Shown piece by piece: positions 8,898 to 17,915 of a stretch of 64,000 nucleotides of DNA. A program made the translations under genes and the position numbers. How positions within the stretch are numbered: the stretch's first letter is position 1; each line of letters begins with the position of its first letter. The stretch covers positions 124,001 through 188,000 of the forward strand of contig NZ_VYKL01000010.1 of assembly GCF_008710145.1 (NCBI RefSeq). The letters run 5' to 3'. The DNA comes from Niallia endozanthoxylica (GTDB lineage: Bacteria; Bacillota; Bacilli; Bacillales; Cytobacillaceae). The notes under the pieces are model-generated. The model ran no database searches. It was not told where the DNA came from and was given only the letters and a program-made list of their open reading frames with translations.

Positions 8898-8937
8898 AAA
8901 AGAACAAAGCATTAGAAAAAACTGCTTTGCTCTTTTT
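8898..8937 (+). terminator. Terminator after the HMA-like gene
   Basis: AAAGAACAAAGCA/TGCTTTGCTCTTT hairpin with one mismatch and five T, eight bases after the stop. Confidence 0.75.
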
Positions 8938-9001
8938 ATGGAGAAGACCCGCTCATCAGGAAGTTGTCTTACAAAATAGAAGCATGAGACCCCTCCTGCT
9001 G

Positions 9002-10267
9002 CTAAGAGTTGAATCTCCGCATTCTTTGGAGGAGCAGTCCGTCTGTATGTTTGTTTTTTCCAGTTACGAAGGTAGTCATATAGTGGGTTAGGTACTTACC
9101 GTATTGGTTTTTAGTTTTATGCAGAAGTTCGTCTACATAATAGGCGCCTTTTGGAATGGAATCTTTGAGGAGGACAGATAGGGCGGCGTAGACACCGCAG
9201 GCTACTTGGAAGTAAGTGGCATTTGTTTGAAACTTGGAAAATATTTCTTCATTCGAAGATACATTATACATATAATGTTCTTTTTCAGGATAGACGACAA
9301 GGACGCCGACTAAGTCTTCACCATCAAGCGGCGCTGTCTGGGGGTCTAGTACTTCCATATCATAGTCCCATAATTTATCAACATCATCTAAATTGCTCCT
9401 GATTAAATCTGTAGTATGGTCATTCACTTTGTATAGAAAACCGCTTTCGACATCATAGATTTTTCCTAACGTAAAAATCTCCTCATGCGGCATTAAACAG
9501 CCGTAAAACTGTTTTTTTCCTAAGTTAACTTTAAATTCAATATCATATACATCTTCATATAAATACAGCGGGGTATGGTGCTGAAAATACATTGGGTAGC
9601 TTGCAATTGCCTCATCGAGAAAACATTCAGGTGACCAGGTTGTGTAAATGGTATTCTCTTTTGCTATTAATGGATTTTTAAAAAACGAGGTGTCATGCTC
9701 GACAATATAACAAGCAAGCGGTTTCTCCTTAGAATCTTTTAATAGTTCATATGCCATCCATTGAACGACTCCAGGATTCATACCTGAACCAATGATTGCA
9801 GTAGTATTAGTGAAAAGGTCTTTATGTTTTTCTAAATGGCTGATTCTCTCTGCTAATTGAAATCCCTCAAACAGTTCTTCATTTTCATCAATAAACGTAT
9901 TTTCTAAAGCCGTATTAACATACTTAACACCGAGTTTATTACAGCATTGAAGCATCTCCACGGTATCTGCCCAAGAAGTATCAATCACAACTGCTGTTTT
10001 TGTGTTCTTCAGATGCTTTGTAAGCTTCTTTGTATCCTTAAGATCAAATTCATGTAAAATGAAATGCGGGTATAATTGAGGAAATCGACTGCTATAGTAA
10101 TCTATTTCCTTTTGATTAAGATCAATCAAGTGAATCACTGAATTCTTAATAAGAGAATGGATTGGATCGTTCGTATCAACAACAGACTTATTCAAAATAG
10201 AAAGAACAGACTTCGCAACACCACCAGCACTTCCCAAAACAGTCATCACAATTTTATTACTCTTCAT
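9002..10267 (-). CDS. Saccharopine dehydrogenase-like NAD(P)-binding protein
   Basis: A 421-residue enzyme with an N-terminal Rossmann fold (VLGSAGGVAKSVLSIL, residues about 10-25), an acidic strand HLIDLNQKEID that would bind the ribose, and the conserved IIGSGMNPGVVQWMAYELL near residue 160, typical of the saccharopine dehydrogenase/homospermidine synthase superfamily. The C-terminal half is the substrate domain. Carboxynorspermidine- or homospermidine-synthase-like activity is possible, but no polyamine gene is adjacent. It is transcribed alone toward the 8.9-kb terminator. Confidence 0.7.
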   Translation of the reverse strand: MKSNKIVMTVLGSAGGVAKSVLSILNKSVVDTNDPIHSLIKNSVIHLIDLNQKEIDYYSSRFPQLYPHFILHEFDLKDTKKLTKHLKNTKTAVVIDTSWADTVEMLQCCNKLGVKYVNTALENTFIDENEELFEGFQLAERISHLEKHKDLFTNTTAIIGSGMNPGVVQWMAYELLKDSKEKPLACYIVEHDTSFFKNPLIAKENTIYTTWSPECFLDEAIASYPMYFQHHTPLYLYEDVYDIEFKVNLGKKQFYGCLMPHEEIFTLGKIYDVESGFLYKVNDHTTDLIRSNLDDVDKLWDYDMEVLDPQTAPLDGEDLVGVLVVYPEKEHYMYNVSSNEEIFSKFQTNATYFQVACGVYAALSVLLKDSIPKGAYYVDELLHKTKNQYGKYLTHYMTTFVTGKNKHTDGLLLQRMRRFNS

Positions 10268-10352
10268 TTATACCATCCTTTGAAGTAGGGGGATGGTTCT
10301 TTTTCTTCCCATTAGACCTTGTCCAAAAAAATAAAGAACCCCCCCTCTCTTT

Positions 10353-10811
10353 TTAGTAGAATAACCTTGGTCTATTTTCGTCTGGTCTGTTTGAAGTACC
10401 AGGTCGCATGATCTGTCCTCGGATTTCTCCGTCAGGATTTTGAGCAGTATGGGCGTTTACATATGTTTTTTCATCTCTCATCAGGTCAATTAGTACGGAT
10501 AACGGTTTGCCCTGCAGCGGACCGACCAAGTCTTTCTCAGTAATAATCCCTTCTACAAATCCTCTTGTTACACTGATGTCTGGATTTGCGGGGCCAAATA
10601 GAAACGCAACAACAGGGCCGTTCATTCCTCTTCTGCCTAAATGAATATGCGCTTGTGTAAAATTATCAAGATGATTGACTGTTAATTCATATACTATTTT
10701 TCTGCCATCATTACTCACTGTGAATTTTGTCACCCCAGTTGCGTTTGTTCTTACAGGTGGAACCTCTTCAGACCCAACTAATTTGGCTATAAATACTTGA
10801 GTTTGATTCAT
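10353..10811 (-). CDS. CHRD-domain protein
   Basis: A 152-residue protein consisting mainly of one CHRD (chordin) domain: FIAKLVGSEEVPPVRTNATG at the N-terminus, then VNHLDNFTQAHIHLG and the C-terminal YVNAHTAQNPDGEIRGQI, all diagnostic. No signal peptide is visible, unlike many bacterial CHRD proteins that are exported. RBS GGAGGTG. The role of CHRD proteins in bacilli is not established. The small size and lack of partners give no further clue. Confidence 0.85.
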   Translation of the reverse strand: MNQTQVFIAKLVGSEEVPPVRTNATGVTKFTVSNDGRKIVYELTVNHLDNFTQAHIHLGRRGMNGPVVAFLFGPANPDISVTRGFVEGIITEKDLVGPLQGKPLSVLIDLMRDEKTYVNAHTAQNPDGEIRGQIMRPGTSNRPDENRPRLFY

Positions 10812-10980
10812 TTTTCACCTCCAAAAATTTGACATTATATTAAATTATATTTTTTTTGCTTATCATTGCTTGTACAACTATCCATGAAAAAAAGAGAAAT
10901 GGGTTTCTTTTCGCTAAATTAGTATTTTAGAGGATTTTTAAGTGTTTTGCCTTTTTTTATTTTTTAGAGAAATATGCCCA

Positions 10981-11045
10981 CATAGTTTGGATAGAATCGC
11001 ATACTCTGTATTATAACAGTTTTGAGTTGTTTAAATCTGTATCGA
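10981..11045 (+). promoter_or_regulatory. yhfH copy 1 promoter module
   Basis: ATA (10982-10984), 15 bases, CATACTCT (11000-11007) resembles a sigma-E-type mother-cell promoter. CTGTATTATAAC starts at 11006 and a second CTGTAT exactly 31 bp later. The same arrangement precedes both other yhfH copies. Confidence 0.55.
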
Positions 11046-11062
11046 ACAAAGGGGGGGATAGG

Positions 11063-11197
11063 ATGTTACAAAATCCTGTTGAATTTTTTAGAGAATTACC
11101 GAAAAAAATCTGTGCTGAATGCGGGCAGATTATTGTGGAACAAGCTGAATCTTATTTAATGGAATGCGATCGCTGCTTGTCTAAGAGAGCAGAGTAA
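11063..11197 (+). CDS. yhfH: YhfH-family zinc-ribbon-like small protein, copy 1
   Basis: A 44-residue protein starting MLQNPVEFFRELPKK with the YhfH pattern C-A-E-C-G ... M-E-C-D-R-C-L, that is two Cys-x-x-Cys knuckles that probably bind zinc. The start follows a GGGGGGGATAGG site. It is one of three paralogues in the window (others at 19418 and 21881) with the same promoter architecture and each with its own terminator. YhfH is widespread in Bacillaceae but has no known function. Confidence 0.88.
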   Translation: MLQNPVEFFRELPKKICAECGQIIVEQAESYLMECDRCLSKRAE

Positions 11198-11234
11198 TTG
11201 AACGAACGATACACGTTCTTCGCGCATATAATCC

Positions 11235-11262
11235 AACCTCCCTTTAATTGGAGGTTTTTTGT
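11235..11262 (+). terminator. Terminator of yhfH copy 1
   Basis: AACCTCC/GGAGGTT hairpin followed by T-rich sequence. Confidence 0.8.
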
Positions 11263-11419
11263 TTTTTGTGATAAATAAGAGGATTACATTTCAAAGCAGA
11301 TAGTTTGCCTGTAGTATAACAGTTGTTTAGATGTAAGAAACCGTCCCTTTGCTTAATTCTTTGAGTTTAAATACCACTTTGATACAATTTAGGAGACTAA
11401 TTGATATGGAGGTATACAT

Positions 11420-12157
11420 ATGACACTAAGTGGAAAAACAGCGATTGTTACGGGAGCGAGCAGCGGTATCGGGGAGGCAGCTGCGTTTGGGCTGGCGAAT
11501 GCGGGTGCCAATGTGGTGCTGGCGGCTCGTCGGACGGAGCGCCTTGAAGAGCTAAAAGTGAAGATTGAAAAAGAAACAAATGCAAAAGCCTTGGTGGTTA
11601 AGACAGATGTGACAGATAAGGCTGAAATGGAGATACTTGCTGAGAAAACGAAGGAAGCTTTCGGCTCCATTGATATATTAGTGAACAACGCCGGTGTTAT
11701 GCTCTTATCTCATATCAAAAATGACTTGATTGATGAATGGGTTCGAATGGTGGATGTGAACATTAAAGGAGTTCTTCATGGAATTCATGCAGTACTTCCA
11801 ACAATGCTCGAACAAAATACAGGTCATATTATCAATATTTCATCTGTTGCAGGTCATGAAGTAACGAGAACGAGTACGGTTTATTCTGCAACAAAGTACG
11901 CGGTCCGTGCCTTATCCATGGGCTTGGAAAAAGAATTTTCAACCACCGGATTACGTGTCACTAATATTTCTCCTGGTGCGGTTGAAAGTGAGTTGAGAGA
12001 ACATATTACAGACGAAGAGGTGCGAGCTAATTTAGGTAATAAGAAAAGAACACTTTTACAAGCGGATGACATTGCAAATGCAATCGTGTATGCTGTATCA
12101 CAACCTCCTTATGTGAACGTGAATGAAATCATTGTTCGTCCAAAACTGAATTATTAA
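11420..12157 (+). CDS. SDR-family NAD(P)-dependent oxidoreductase
   Basis: A 245-residue classical SDR: TGASSGIG cofactor loop (residues 10-17), AARRTERL (an arginine-rich strand that favours NADP(H)), NNAGVM near residue 90, and the catalytic Ser plus YSATK near residue 155. The C-terminal QADDIANAIVYAVSQPPYVNVNEIIVRP resembles the YdfG/serine-3-dehydrogenase branch. RBS TGGAGGT. It stands alone between yhfH copy 1 and the structured RNA. The substrate is not predictable. Confidence 0.85.
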   Translation: MTLSGKTAIVTGASSGIGEAAAFGLANAGANVVLAARRTERLEELKVKIEKETNAKALVVKTDVTDKAEMEILAEKTKEAFGSIDILVNNAGVMLLSHIKNDLIDEWVRMVDVNIKGVLHGIHAVLPTMLEQNTGHIINISSVAGHEVTRTSTVYSATKYAVRALSMGLEKEFSTTGLRVTNISPGAVESELREHITDEEVRANLGNKKRTLLQADDIANAIVYAVSQPPYVNVNEIIVRPKLNY

Positions 12158-12165
12158 TAGAAAAC

Positions 12166-12193
12166 AGCAGCTAAAACGGTGTGTTTAGCTGCT
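12166..12193 (+). terminator. Hairpin after the SDR gene
   Basis: AGCAGCTAAAC/GTTTAGCTGCT hairpin nine bases past the stop. The following sequence (CCTTCTTT) is only weakly T-rich, so termination may be inefficient. Confidence 0.6.
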
Positions 12194-12221
12194 CCTTCTT
12201 TAATGAAAGGGAATATCGCCC

Positions 12222-12437
12222 TGTCTAGGATTTTGTCCCGCTCTTAACGGGCAGTAAGACCGCTACCTCAAGATTCTGAGTATACAAAAGAAGATAGGTG
12301 GGGGATCAACTGCCCGTAAAGGTCCGATTGGTGAGATAAGGATTTTCTTTGGGCTTCAGCCCTTAGGAAATCCAATCAGGCTCTGCGTGACTAACCATCA
12401 GTGGGGGATGAAGAAAACCCCCACTGATGGAAGTTTC
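12222..12437 (+). ncRNA. Orphan highly structured RNA, omega-RNA-like
   Basis: A non-coding stretch dense in nested complementarity. CCCG/CGGG (12237-12240 with 12248-12251) competes with ACGGGCAGT/ACTGCCCGT (12247-12255 with 12309-12317). GATTGG/CCAATC (12326-12331 with 12372-12377) encloses GGATTT/AAATCC (12340-12345 with 12368-12373 in part) and GGGCTTCAGCCC. A perfect 13-bp CCATCAGTGGGGG hairpin (12395-12430) ends the element before GAAGTTTCACT. The layout recalls IS200/IS605-associated omega RNAs (HEARO/IscB or TnpB class), but no nuclease gene is attached, so it may be a solo remnant. Family assignment is from memory and tentative. Confidence 0.5.
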
Positions 12438-12556
12438 ACTTTATAAATATGGATTGTGTGATGTGAATGCAAACGTATATTTTGTGAAAAATAAACAGAA
12501 GAGAGAAGCAGAAGATGGACCCCTGCTTCTCATTTTAATGGAGAGAGGTTTTAGGA

Positions 12557-13267
12557 ATGGCGTTTTATGAAAGTTTGGCTCCGTTTTATGATGAGATTTT
12601 TCCAGTAAATGAAACCGCTTGTTCTTTTTTGCTGTCTTTTTTTGAAAATGCCGATGCTGTGTTGGATGTGGGGGCCGGTACGGGAAATATGGCGGTGGCA
12701 CTTGCTCAGAAGGGACTGAAGGTGATTGCAGTGGAGCCTGATGAGGCAATGGCAGAGTATATTAGGCAAAAGGCTGTGGAAAACAATGTGTCTATTCCTG
12801 TTCATATTAAATCGATGCAGGAAATCAATCAAATCTCAGATCAGGTCAATGGAATTTATTGTATTGGAAATACGCTGCCGCATGTCAATAATAAAGAAGA
12901 ATTGGAGTATTTTATAAGAAAATGCTATGAAAGACTTAAGAGTGGTGAGAGATTTATCCTGCAGCTCGTCAATTACGAAAAAGTTCTGTCAGCGGTAGAA
13001 GATTTCTCATTCCCAGTTATTCAAAAGGGTGGAATAACCTTTACGAGGCAATATAAGCAGGAAGAAGATAAAATCATTTTTACGACCAACTTAACTGTGA
13101 ATGGGGATAACTTCTCCCATTCTATTCCCTTATTTCCTGTAACCTCGAGCCAATTAGTTCCTTTACTTCAAGAGGCGGGTTTTGAGGTGGAACAGGTGTA
13201 TGGAAACTTTGCACGCCAAGATTATTCAAAGAATTCACCTGCTTTGGTTGTTGTAGCCAAAAAATAA
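12557..13267 (+). CDS. Class I SAM-dependent methyltransferase
   Basis: A 236-residue Rossmann-fold methyltransferase. Motif I is VLDVGAGTGNMAVALAQKG (near residue 36), motif II acidic VIAVEPDEAM, and GIYCIGNTLPHVNN corresponds to motif IV. The N-terminus MAFYESLAPFYDEIFP is the substrate-capping helix common in UbiE/Tam-like small-molecule methyltransferases. Start follows GAGAGG. Monocistronic, ending at the 13306-13349 terminator. The methyl acceptor is unknown. Confidence 0.85.
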   Translation: MAFYESLAPFYDEIFPVNETACSFLLSFFENADAVLDVGAGTGNMAVALAQKGLKVIAVEPDEAMAEYIRQKAVENNVSIPVHIKSMQEINQISDQVNGIYCIGNTLPHVNNKEELEYFIRKCYERLKSGERFILQLVNYEKVLSAVEDFSFPVIQKGGITFTRQYKQEEDKIIFTTNLTVNGDNFSHSIPLFPVTSSQLVPLLQEAGFEVEQVYGNFARQDYSKNSPALVVVAKK

Positions 13268-13305
13268 CGGATGATAACTGTTCACAACGTTCAATAAATA
13301 TCAGG

Positions 13306-13349
13306 AAAAAGAGTTTGATTGTCTATTTATAGATGGTTAAGCTCTTTTT
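13306..13349 (+). terminator. Terminator after the methyltransferase gene
   Basis: AAAAAGAG/CTCTTTTT outer stem with a long imperfect inner loop, followed by T-rich sequence. Confidence 0.65.
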
Positions 13350-13430
13350 CTTGTTTCTATTGTTGTTCTTAAGTCAATGGACTAAATGAATGGTCCACCA
13401 TGCACCTAATATATTATTTTAAAAAAATGA

Positions 13431-13491
13431 TTGACGAATTTGTATATACAAGTTAAAATGAAAACGTTCCCAATGAAACATGTATATACAT
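13431..13491 (+). promoter_or_regulatory. treP promoter with two TreR operators
   Basis: TTGACG (13431-13436), a 17-bp spacer and TAAAAT (13454-13459) form the promoter. TTGTATATACAA (13440-13451) lies inside the spacer and a second palindrome, ATGTATATACAT (13480-13491), lies downstream. Both fit the TreR palindrome known from B. subtilis. Confidence 0.85.
13458..13472 (+). promoter_or_regulatory. cre (CcpA) site in the tre promoter
   Basis: ATGAAAACGTTCCCA fits the degenerate cre consensus WTGNAANCGNWNNCW at every position and overlaps the -10/transcription start, so CcpA would repress the tre operon on preferred sugars. Confidence 0.8.
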
Positions 13492-13578
13492 GTCGGGGAG
13501 ATGACAAACGGACTAATAATCCAGATTATTATACAAATAATAAAATTAAGTTCTTCGAAAGAAGAGGGGGTTAAAAGC

Positions 13579-15006
13579 ATGAGTAACTATACACAACCGG
13601 CAAAAGAACTACTAGAGCACGTCGGCGGCAGTGAGAACATTTCTGTTGTGACACATTGCGCAACAAGAATGAGATTTGTCTTAAATGACCCGAAAAAGGC
13701 TGATGTTGAAAAAATTGAAGCTCTTAAGCTTGTAAAAGGAACTTTTACGCAAGCGGGGCAATTTCAGGTGATCATCGGCAATGAAGTGTCTTCTTTCTAT
13801 AACGAATTTATCAAAATGGCTGGTGTAAATGATACATCAAAGGATCAAGCGAAGGAAGCTGCAAAGCAGAACATGAACCTTCTGCAGCGTATGATTGCAC
13901 ATCTAGCTGATATCTTTACACCGTTAATTCCAGCGATTGTTGTTGGGGGTCTTATTCTTGGTTTCCGGAATATTATCGGGGACATTAAAATGTTTGAGGA
14001 TGGCACCAAAACGTTAGTTGAAATTTCTCAATTCTGGGCAGGAACGCATGCATTTTTATGGCTGATTGGAGAAGCAATATTTCACTTCTTGCCAGTTGGG
14101 ATAACATGGGCGGTAGCAAGAAAAATGGGAGCAACTCCGATTCTTGGAATTGTGTTAGGAATCACGCTTGTATCGCCGCAGCTTCTTAATGCTTATGGTG
14201 TGGCAGGTGCAACAGAAGTTCCATTCTGGGATTTTGGTTTTGCGAAAATTGATATGATTGGTTATCAGGCACAAGTCATTCCAGCTATTCTGGCAGGACT
14301 ATTATTATCTTATCTGGAACTGAAATTACGTAAAATTGTACCCAATGCCATTTCGATGATTGTTGTTCCATTCTTTGCATTAGTGCCGACGGTTCTTATT
14401 GCTCACACTGTTTTAGGGCCAATTGGCTGGCAAATTGGATCATTTATCTCTGATGTTGTTTACTCAGGTTTAACTTCTGCTTTTGGCTGGCTATTTGCAG
14501 CAATCTTTGGTTTTGCTTACGCACCGCTTGTCATTACTGGTTTACACCATATGACAAATGCGATTGACTTACAGCTAATGAGTGAGCTTGGCGGAACAAA
14601 CTTATGGCCGATGATTGCTCTTTCTAATATTGCACAGGGCTCCGCTGTTCTAGCAATGATTTACATCAACAGAAAGAATGAAGAAGAAAAGCAAGTATCT
14701 ATTCCAGCGGCTATCTCTTGTTATCTAGGTGTAACAGAGCCGGCGATGTTCGGAATTAATTTAAAATACGGATTCCCGTTCTTAGCAGCGATGATTGGTT
14801 CCTTAGTGGCTGGTGTCATCTCTGTAGGAAGCAATGTAATGGCGAATTCAATCGGTGTAGGCGGCCTTCCTGGAATTTTGTCTATCCAACCGCAGCATAT
14901 GTTGACATTTGCAATTGCTATGATAGCAGCAGTAGTCATTCCTTTTATCTTAACCGTTGTATTTGCTAAAACAGGTGTAGCAAAGGTTTCTTTTAAAAGA
15001 AAATAA
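13579..15006 (+). CDS. treP: PTS trehalose-specific EIIBC
   Basis: A 475-residue membrane permease that imports trehalose and phosphorylates it to trehalose-6-phosphate. The N-terminal EIIB domain carries the phosphorylated cysteine in VVTHCATRMRF (near residue 27). EIIC follows with about ten membrane segments and the conserved PLVITGLHHMTNAID. No EIIA domain is present, as in B. subtilis TreP, so a shared glucose-type EIIA must donate phosphate. The ATG at 13579 is chosen because AGAGGGGG precedes it; the frame is open upstream into the second TreR operator, which argues against an earlier start. Confidence 0.95.
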   Translation: MSNYTQPAKELLEHVGGSENISVVTHCATRMRFVLNDPKKADVEKIEALKLVKGTFTQAGQFQVIIGNEVSSFYNEFIKMAGVNDTSKDQAKEAAKQNMNLLQRMIAHLADIFTPLIPAIVVGGLILGFRNIIGDIKMFEDGTKTLVEISQFWAGTHAFLWLIGEAIFHFLPVGITWAVARKMGATPILGIVLGITLVSPQLLNAYGVAGATEVPFWDFGFAKIDMIGYQAQVIPAILAGLLLSYLELKLRKIVPNAISMIVVPFFALVPTVLIAHTVLGPIGWQIGSFISDVVYSGLTSAFGWLFAAIFGFAYAPLVITGLHHMTNAIDLQLMSELGGTNLWPMIALSNIAQGSAVLAMIYINRKNEEEKQVSIPAAISCYLGVTEPAMFGINLKYGFPFLAAMIGSLVAGVISVGSNVMANSIGVGGLPGILSIQPQHMLTFAIAMIAAVVIPFILTVVFAKTGVAKVSFKRK

Positions 15007-15017
15007 AACAAAAAAAT

Positions 15018-15049
15018 AGGAGGGGAACAATTAGTTGTTCCTCTTTTTT
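15018..15049 (+). terminator. Hairpin with T tract between treP and treC
   Basis: GGGGAACAA/TTGTTCC hairpin followed by CTCTTTTTT. It lies inside the operon, so it probably terminates only part of the transcripts and sets treP above treC. Confidence 0.7.
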
Positions 15050-15104
15050 ACTATATAAGGTTATTGTAATTAACTATAAAAAAATGAAGGATAGGTGTTA
15101 GTAA

Positions 15105-16790
15105 ATGACTCAGCCTTGGTGGAAAAAAGCGGTCGTGTATCAAATATATCCAAAAAGCTTTCATGACACGACGGGGAATGGTATCGGTGATATCAAAGGA
15201 ATCATTGAGAAGTTAGATTATTTAACAAAACTCGGGGTGGATGTAGTCTGGTTAACGCCCATTTATAAGTCACCGCAGCGGGATAATGGGTATGATATCA
15301 GTGATTATTTTCATATCTATGAGCCATATGGAACGATGGAGGACTTTGATCTTCTTTTAGCTGAGGCGCATAAGCACGGCATTAAGATTTTGATGGACAT
15401 TGTCGTGAATCACACATCGACTGAACATACATGGTTTATAGAATCGAGATCCTTTAAAGACAGTCCGTATCGGGATTATTATATTTGGAAGGATGGAAAA
15501 AACGGGGAACCTCCAACCAATTGGGCATCGAAATTCGGCGGTAATGCATGGCAGTATGATGAAGAAACGGGGCAGTATTATCTTCATTTATTTGACATCA
15601 CACAGGCAGATTTAAATTGGGAAAACGAACAGGTACGTAATGAAGTCTACGACATGATGAAGTTTTGGCTTGATAAAGGCGTTGACGGCTTCCGACTTGA
15701 CGTGATTAACCTGATTTCGAAGGATCAGCGCTTTCTTGATGATGATGATGGGTCAACTCCACCTGGTGATGGCCGCAAATTTTACACAGATGGGCCAAAA
15801 ATACATGAGTATCTTCATGAGATGAATCAAGAGGTATTCTCGAAGTATGACATCATGACAGTCGGGGAAATGTCGTCGACATCCATTGATAACTGTATTA
15901 AGTATACAAAACCTGATCGTCATGAACTCGATATGACGTTTAGCTTCCACCATTTGAAAGTCGATTATCCGAACGGGGAGAAATGGACAAAAGCAGATTT
16001 TGACTTTTTGCAATTAAAAGACATTCTGTCAACATGGCAGGTTGAAATGAATAAAGGCGGCGGCTGGAATGCGCTTTTCTGGTGTAATCATGATCAACCG
16101 CGTGTCGTATCACGATTTGGAGATGATGGCAAGTATCATAGAGAATCAGCGAAAATGCTGGCAACGGCCATTCATATGATGCAAGGTACTCCTTATATTT
16201 ATCAAGGTGAAGAATTTGGAATGACTAATCCGAATTTCGAACGTATTGATGACTATCGTGATGTAGAATCTTTAAATATGTTCCAAATACTGCAGGATAA
16301 AGGAATGCCGGAGCAGGAGGTTCTCGATATTTTAAAACAGAAATCTCGTGATAATTCACGAACTCCAGTTCAATGGGACGATAGTGAGAATGGCGGCTTT
16401 ACAACCGGAACTCCCTGGATACCTGTGGCAGCTAATTACAGAGAAATCAATGCGGAAAAGGCACTAGCTGATGAAAATTCTATTTTTTATCATTATAAAA
16501 AGCTTATTCAGTTAAGAAAAGATTTCGAAATTGTGACGGAAGGGAATTATGAGTTGCTATTAGGTGAACATCATGCTATTTTTGCCTATATACGAAATAA
16601 CGGCGATGAAAAATTGCTGGTTGTAAATAATTTTTATGAAAAAGAAGTGGAGTTTGAGTTGCCTGAGCAGGTGGATTTAAAGGACTTTACTAGTACCATT
16701 CTCTTGTCCAACTATAAGGATTCTTCCCAAAATCCGCGGGAATTTACATTAAGACCATATGAGTCAGTTGTATATTATCTAAAAAAGTAA
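15105..16790 (+). CDS. treC: Alpha,alpha-phosphotrehalase
   Basis: A GH13 cytosolic hydrolase of 561 residues, the same length as B. subtilis TreA, that splits trehalose-6-phosphate into glucose and glucose-6-phosphate. Family regions are visible: MDIVVNHTS (region I), GFRLDVINL with the catalytic Asp nucleophile (region II), MTVGEMSS with the acid/base Glu (region III) and WCNHDQPR (region IV). It follows treP and is eight bases upstream of treR's likely TTG/ATG area, making a treP-treC-treR operon. Named treA in B. subtilis. Confidence 0.95.
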   Translation: MTQPWWKKAVVYQIYPKSFHDTTGNGIGDIKGIIEKLDYLTKLGVDVVWLTPIYKSPQRDNGYDISDYFHIYEPYGTMEDFDLLLAEAHKHGIKILMDIVVNHTSTEHTWFIESRSFKDSPYRDYYIWKDGKNGEPPTNWASKFGGNAWQYDEETGQYYLHLFDITQADLNWENEQVRNEVYDMMKFWLDKGVDGFRLDVINLISKDQRFLDDDDGSTPPGDGRKFYTDGPKIHEYLHEMNQEVFSKYDIMTVGEMSSTSIDNCIKYTKPDRHELDMTFSFHHLKVDYPNGEKWTKADFDFLQLKDILSTWQVEMNKGGGWNALFWCNHDQPRVVSRFGDDGKYHRESAKMLATAIHMMQGTPYIYQGEEFGMTNPNFERIDDYRDVESLNMFQILQDKGMPEQEVLDILKQKSRDNSRTPVQWDDSENGGFTTGTPWIPVAANYREINAEKALADENSIFYHYKKLIQLRKDFEIVTEGNYELLLGEHHAIFAYIRNNGDEKLLVVNNFYEKEVEFELPEQVDLKDFTSTILLSNYKDSSQNPREFTLRPYESVVYYLKK

Positions 16791-16804
16791 CTGAGGTTTT
16801 GACT

Positions 16805-17521
16805 ATGACAAACAAGTATTTGATGATCCATAATGAAATTGCTAAGCAAATAGATAAGGGAGAATTTACGACCAATTCACTTTTGCCCTCTGAGCATGAG
16901 TTAAGTGATCGTTACAATACATCTCGAGAAACCATCCGCAAGGCATTAAATTTACTATCGCAAAACGGCTATATTCAAAAGGTTCGCGGAAAGGGCTCGA
17001 TTGTCATAAAAAGCACGAAGGTTGATTTTCCTGTTTCTGGCTTAGTTAGTTTTAAAGAATTGACAGCTAAAATGGGGGAAAAGCCCCGGACAATTGTTGA
17101 AGATTTATCGCTTGTTAAACCGGATGCCTATATTCAAAAAGAGCTGAACCTTTCGAGTAAAGATCGGGTTTGGCAGGTATTCCGAGTAAGAGAGATGGGC
17201 GGGGAAAAGGTCATCTTAGATAAAGATTTCTTAAATAAACATTTCGTTCCGGAGCTTACGAAAGAGGTATGTGAAAACTCCATCTATGAGTATATTGAAA
17301 AAGAGTTAAATTTAACAATCAGCTTTGCGAAAAAAGAAATCGTTGTCGAAGCTCCGACGGAAGAAGATCATCGTTTACTCGATTTAGAAGGCTTTCATTG
17401 CGTTGTTATTATTAAAAACCATGTTTATCTTGACGATGCCAGTCTATTTCAATATACAGAATCCAGACACAGACCTGATAAATTCAGATTTGTTGACTTT
17501 GCAAGGAGAACTCATCAATAA
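16805..17521 (+). CDS. treR: Trehalose operon repressor, GntR/HutC family
   Basis: A 238-residue repressor with an N-terminal winged helix (LLPSEHELSDRYNTSRETIRKALNLL, residues about 27-52; IQKVRGKGSIV wing) and a C-terminal UTRA effector domain (about 90-235) that binds trehalose-6-phosphate in homologues. ATG at 16805 is preferred over the in-frame TTG six bases earlier, because TGAGG (16792-16796) is then correctly spaced. It is the last gene of the tre operon and its operators lie at the treP promoter. Confidence 0.93.
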   Translation: MTNKYLMIHNEIAKQIDKGEFTTNSLLPSEHELSDRYNTSRETIRKALNLLSQNGYIQKVRGKGSIVIKSTKVDFPVSGLVSFKELTAKMGEKPRTIVEDLSLVKPDAYIQKELNLSSKDRVWQVFRVREMGGEKVILDKDFLNKHFVPELTKEVCENSIYEYIEKELNLTISFAKKEIVVEAPTEEDHRLLDLEGFHCVVIIKNHVYLDDASLFQYTESRHRPDKFRFVDFARRTHQ

Positions 17522-17680
17522 TAGAATAGGATGGTCTGTTGCTTCCAAAAGTGATGGCACAGACCCACCTCTTTAATTTGTGAAGTTTTTATGACGTTTA
17601 CTCGAATTTCATAACAAAAGGGTTAAAGAAGTTTATAATATTAATATAATATTATTTTGAGTAAAAAGGGGATCTTCTAC

Positions 17681-17875
17681 ATGCTAACTAATATTGGTGT
17701 ACCGGGATTAATTTTAATTATTGTATTGGCACTTATTATTTTTGGTCCAAAGAAGCTTCCTGAATTAGGTCGTGCGGTGGGTCAAACCTTAGGCGAATTC
17801 AAAAAGTCAGCACGTGAACTAACAAGTGACGTTGTAGAAGAAATAGATGAAGTGAAAAAAGAGATTAAGAAATAG
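17681..17875 (+). CDS. tatA: Sec-independent translocase subunit TatA
   Basis: A 64-residue TatA/E protein: one N-terminal membrane helix ([16 protein letters not shown]), the hinge [26 protein letters not shown], and a charged amphipathic/acidic tail. TatA oligomers form the translocation channel for folded, twin-arginine proteins together with TatC. ATG 17681 is chosen over the TTG at 17657 because AAAAGGGGATC sits at correct spacing. No tatC is next to it, as is often the case for the extra TatA genes in bacilli. Confidence 0.92.
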   Translation: MLTNIGVPGLILIIVLALIIFGPKKLPELGRAVGQTLGEFKKSARELTSDVVEEIDEVKKEIKK

Positions 17876-17903
17876 ATGTGAGATTTTTCTCACATCTTTT
17901 TTG
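17874..17903 (+). terminator. Terminator of tatA
   Basis: GATGTGAGA/TCTCACATC hairpin with TTTTTT, directly at the stop codon. Confidence 0.88.
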
Positions 17904-17915
17904 TTTATCAAAGCA

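Noticed and set aside
12441-12832. Minus-strand frames of 93-102 codons
   Set aside because: They are antisense to the methyltransferase and the structured RNA, with unusual His/Pro-rich composition typical of shadow frames.
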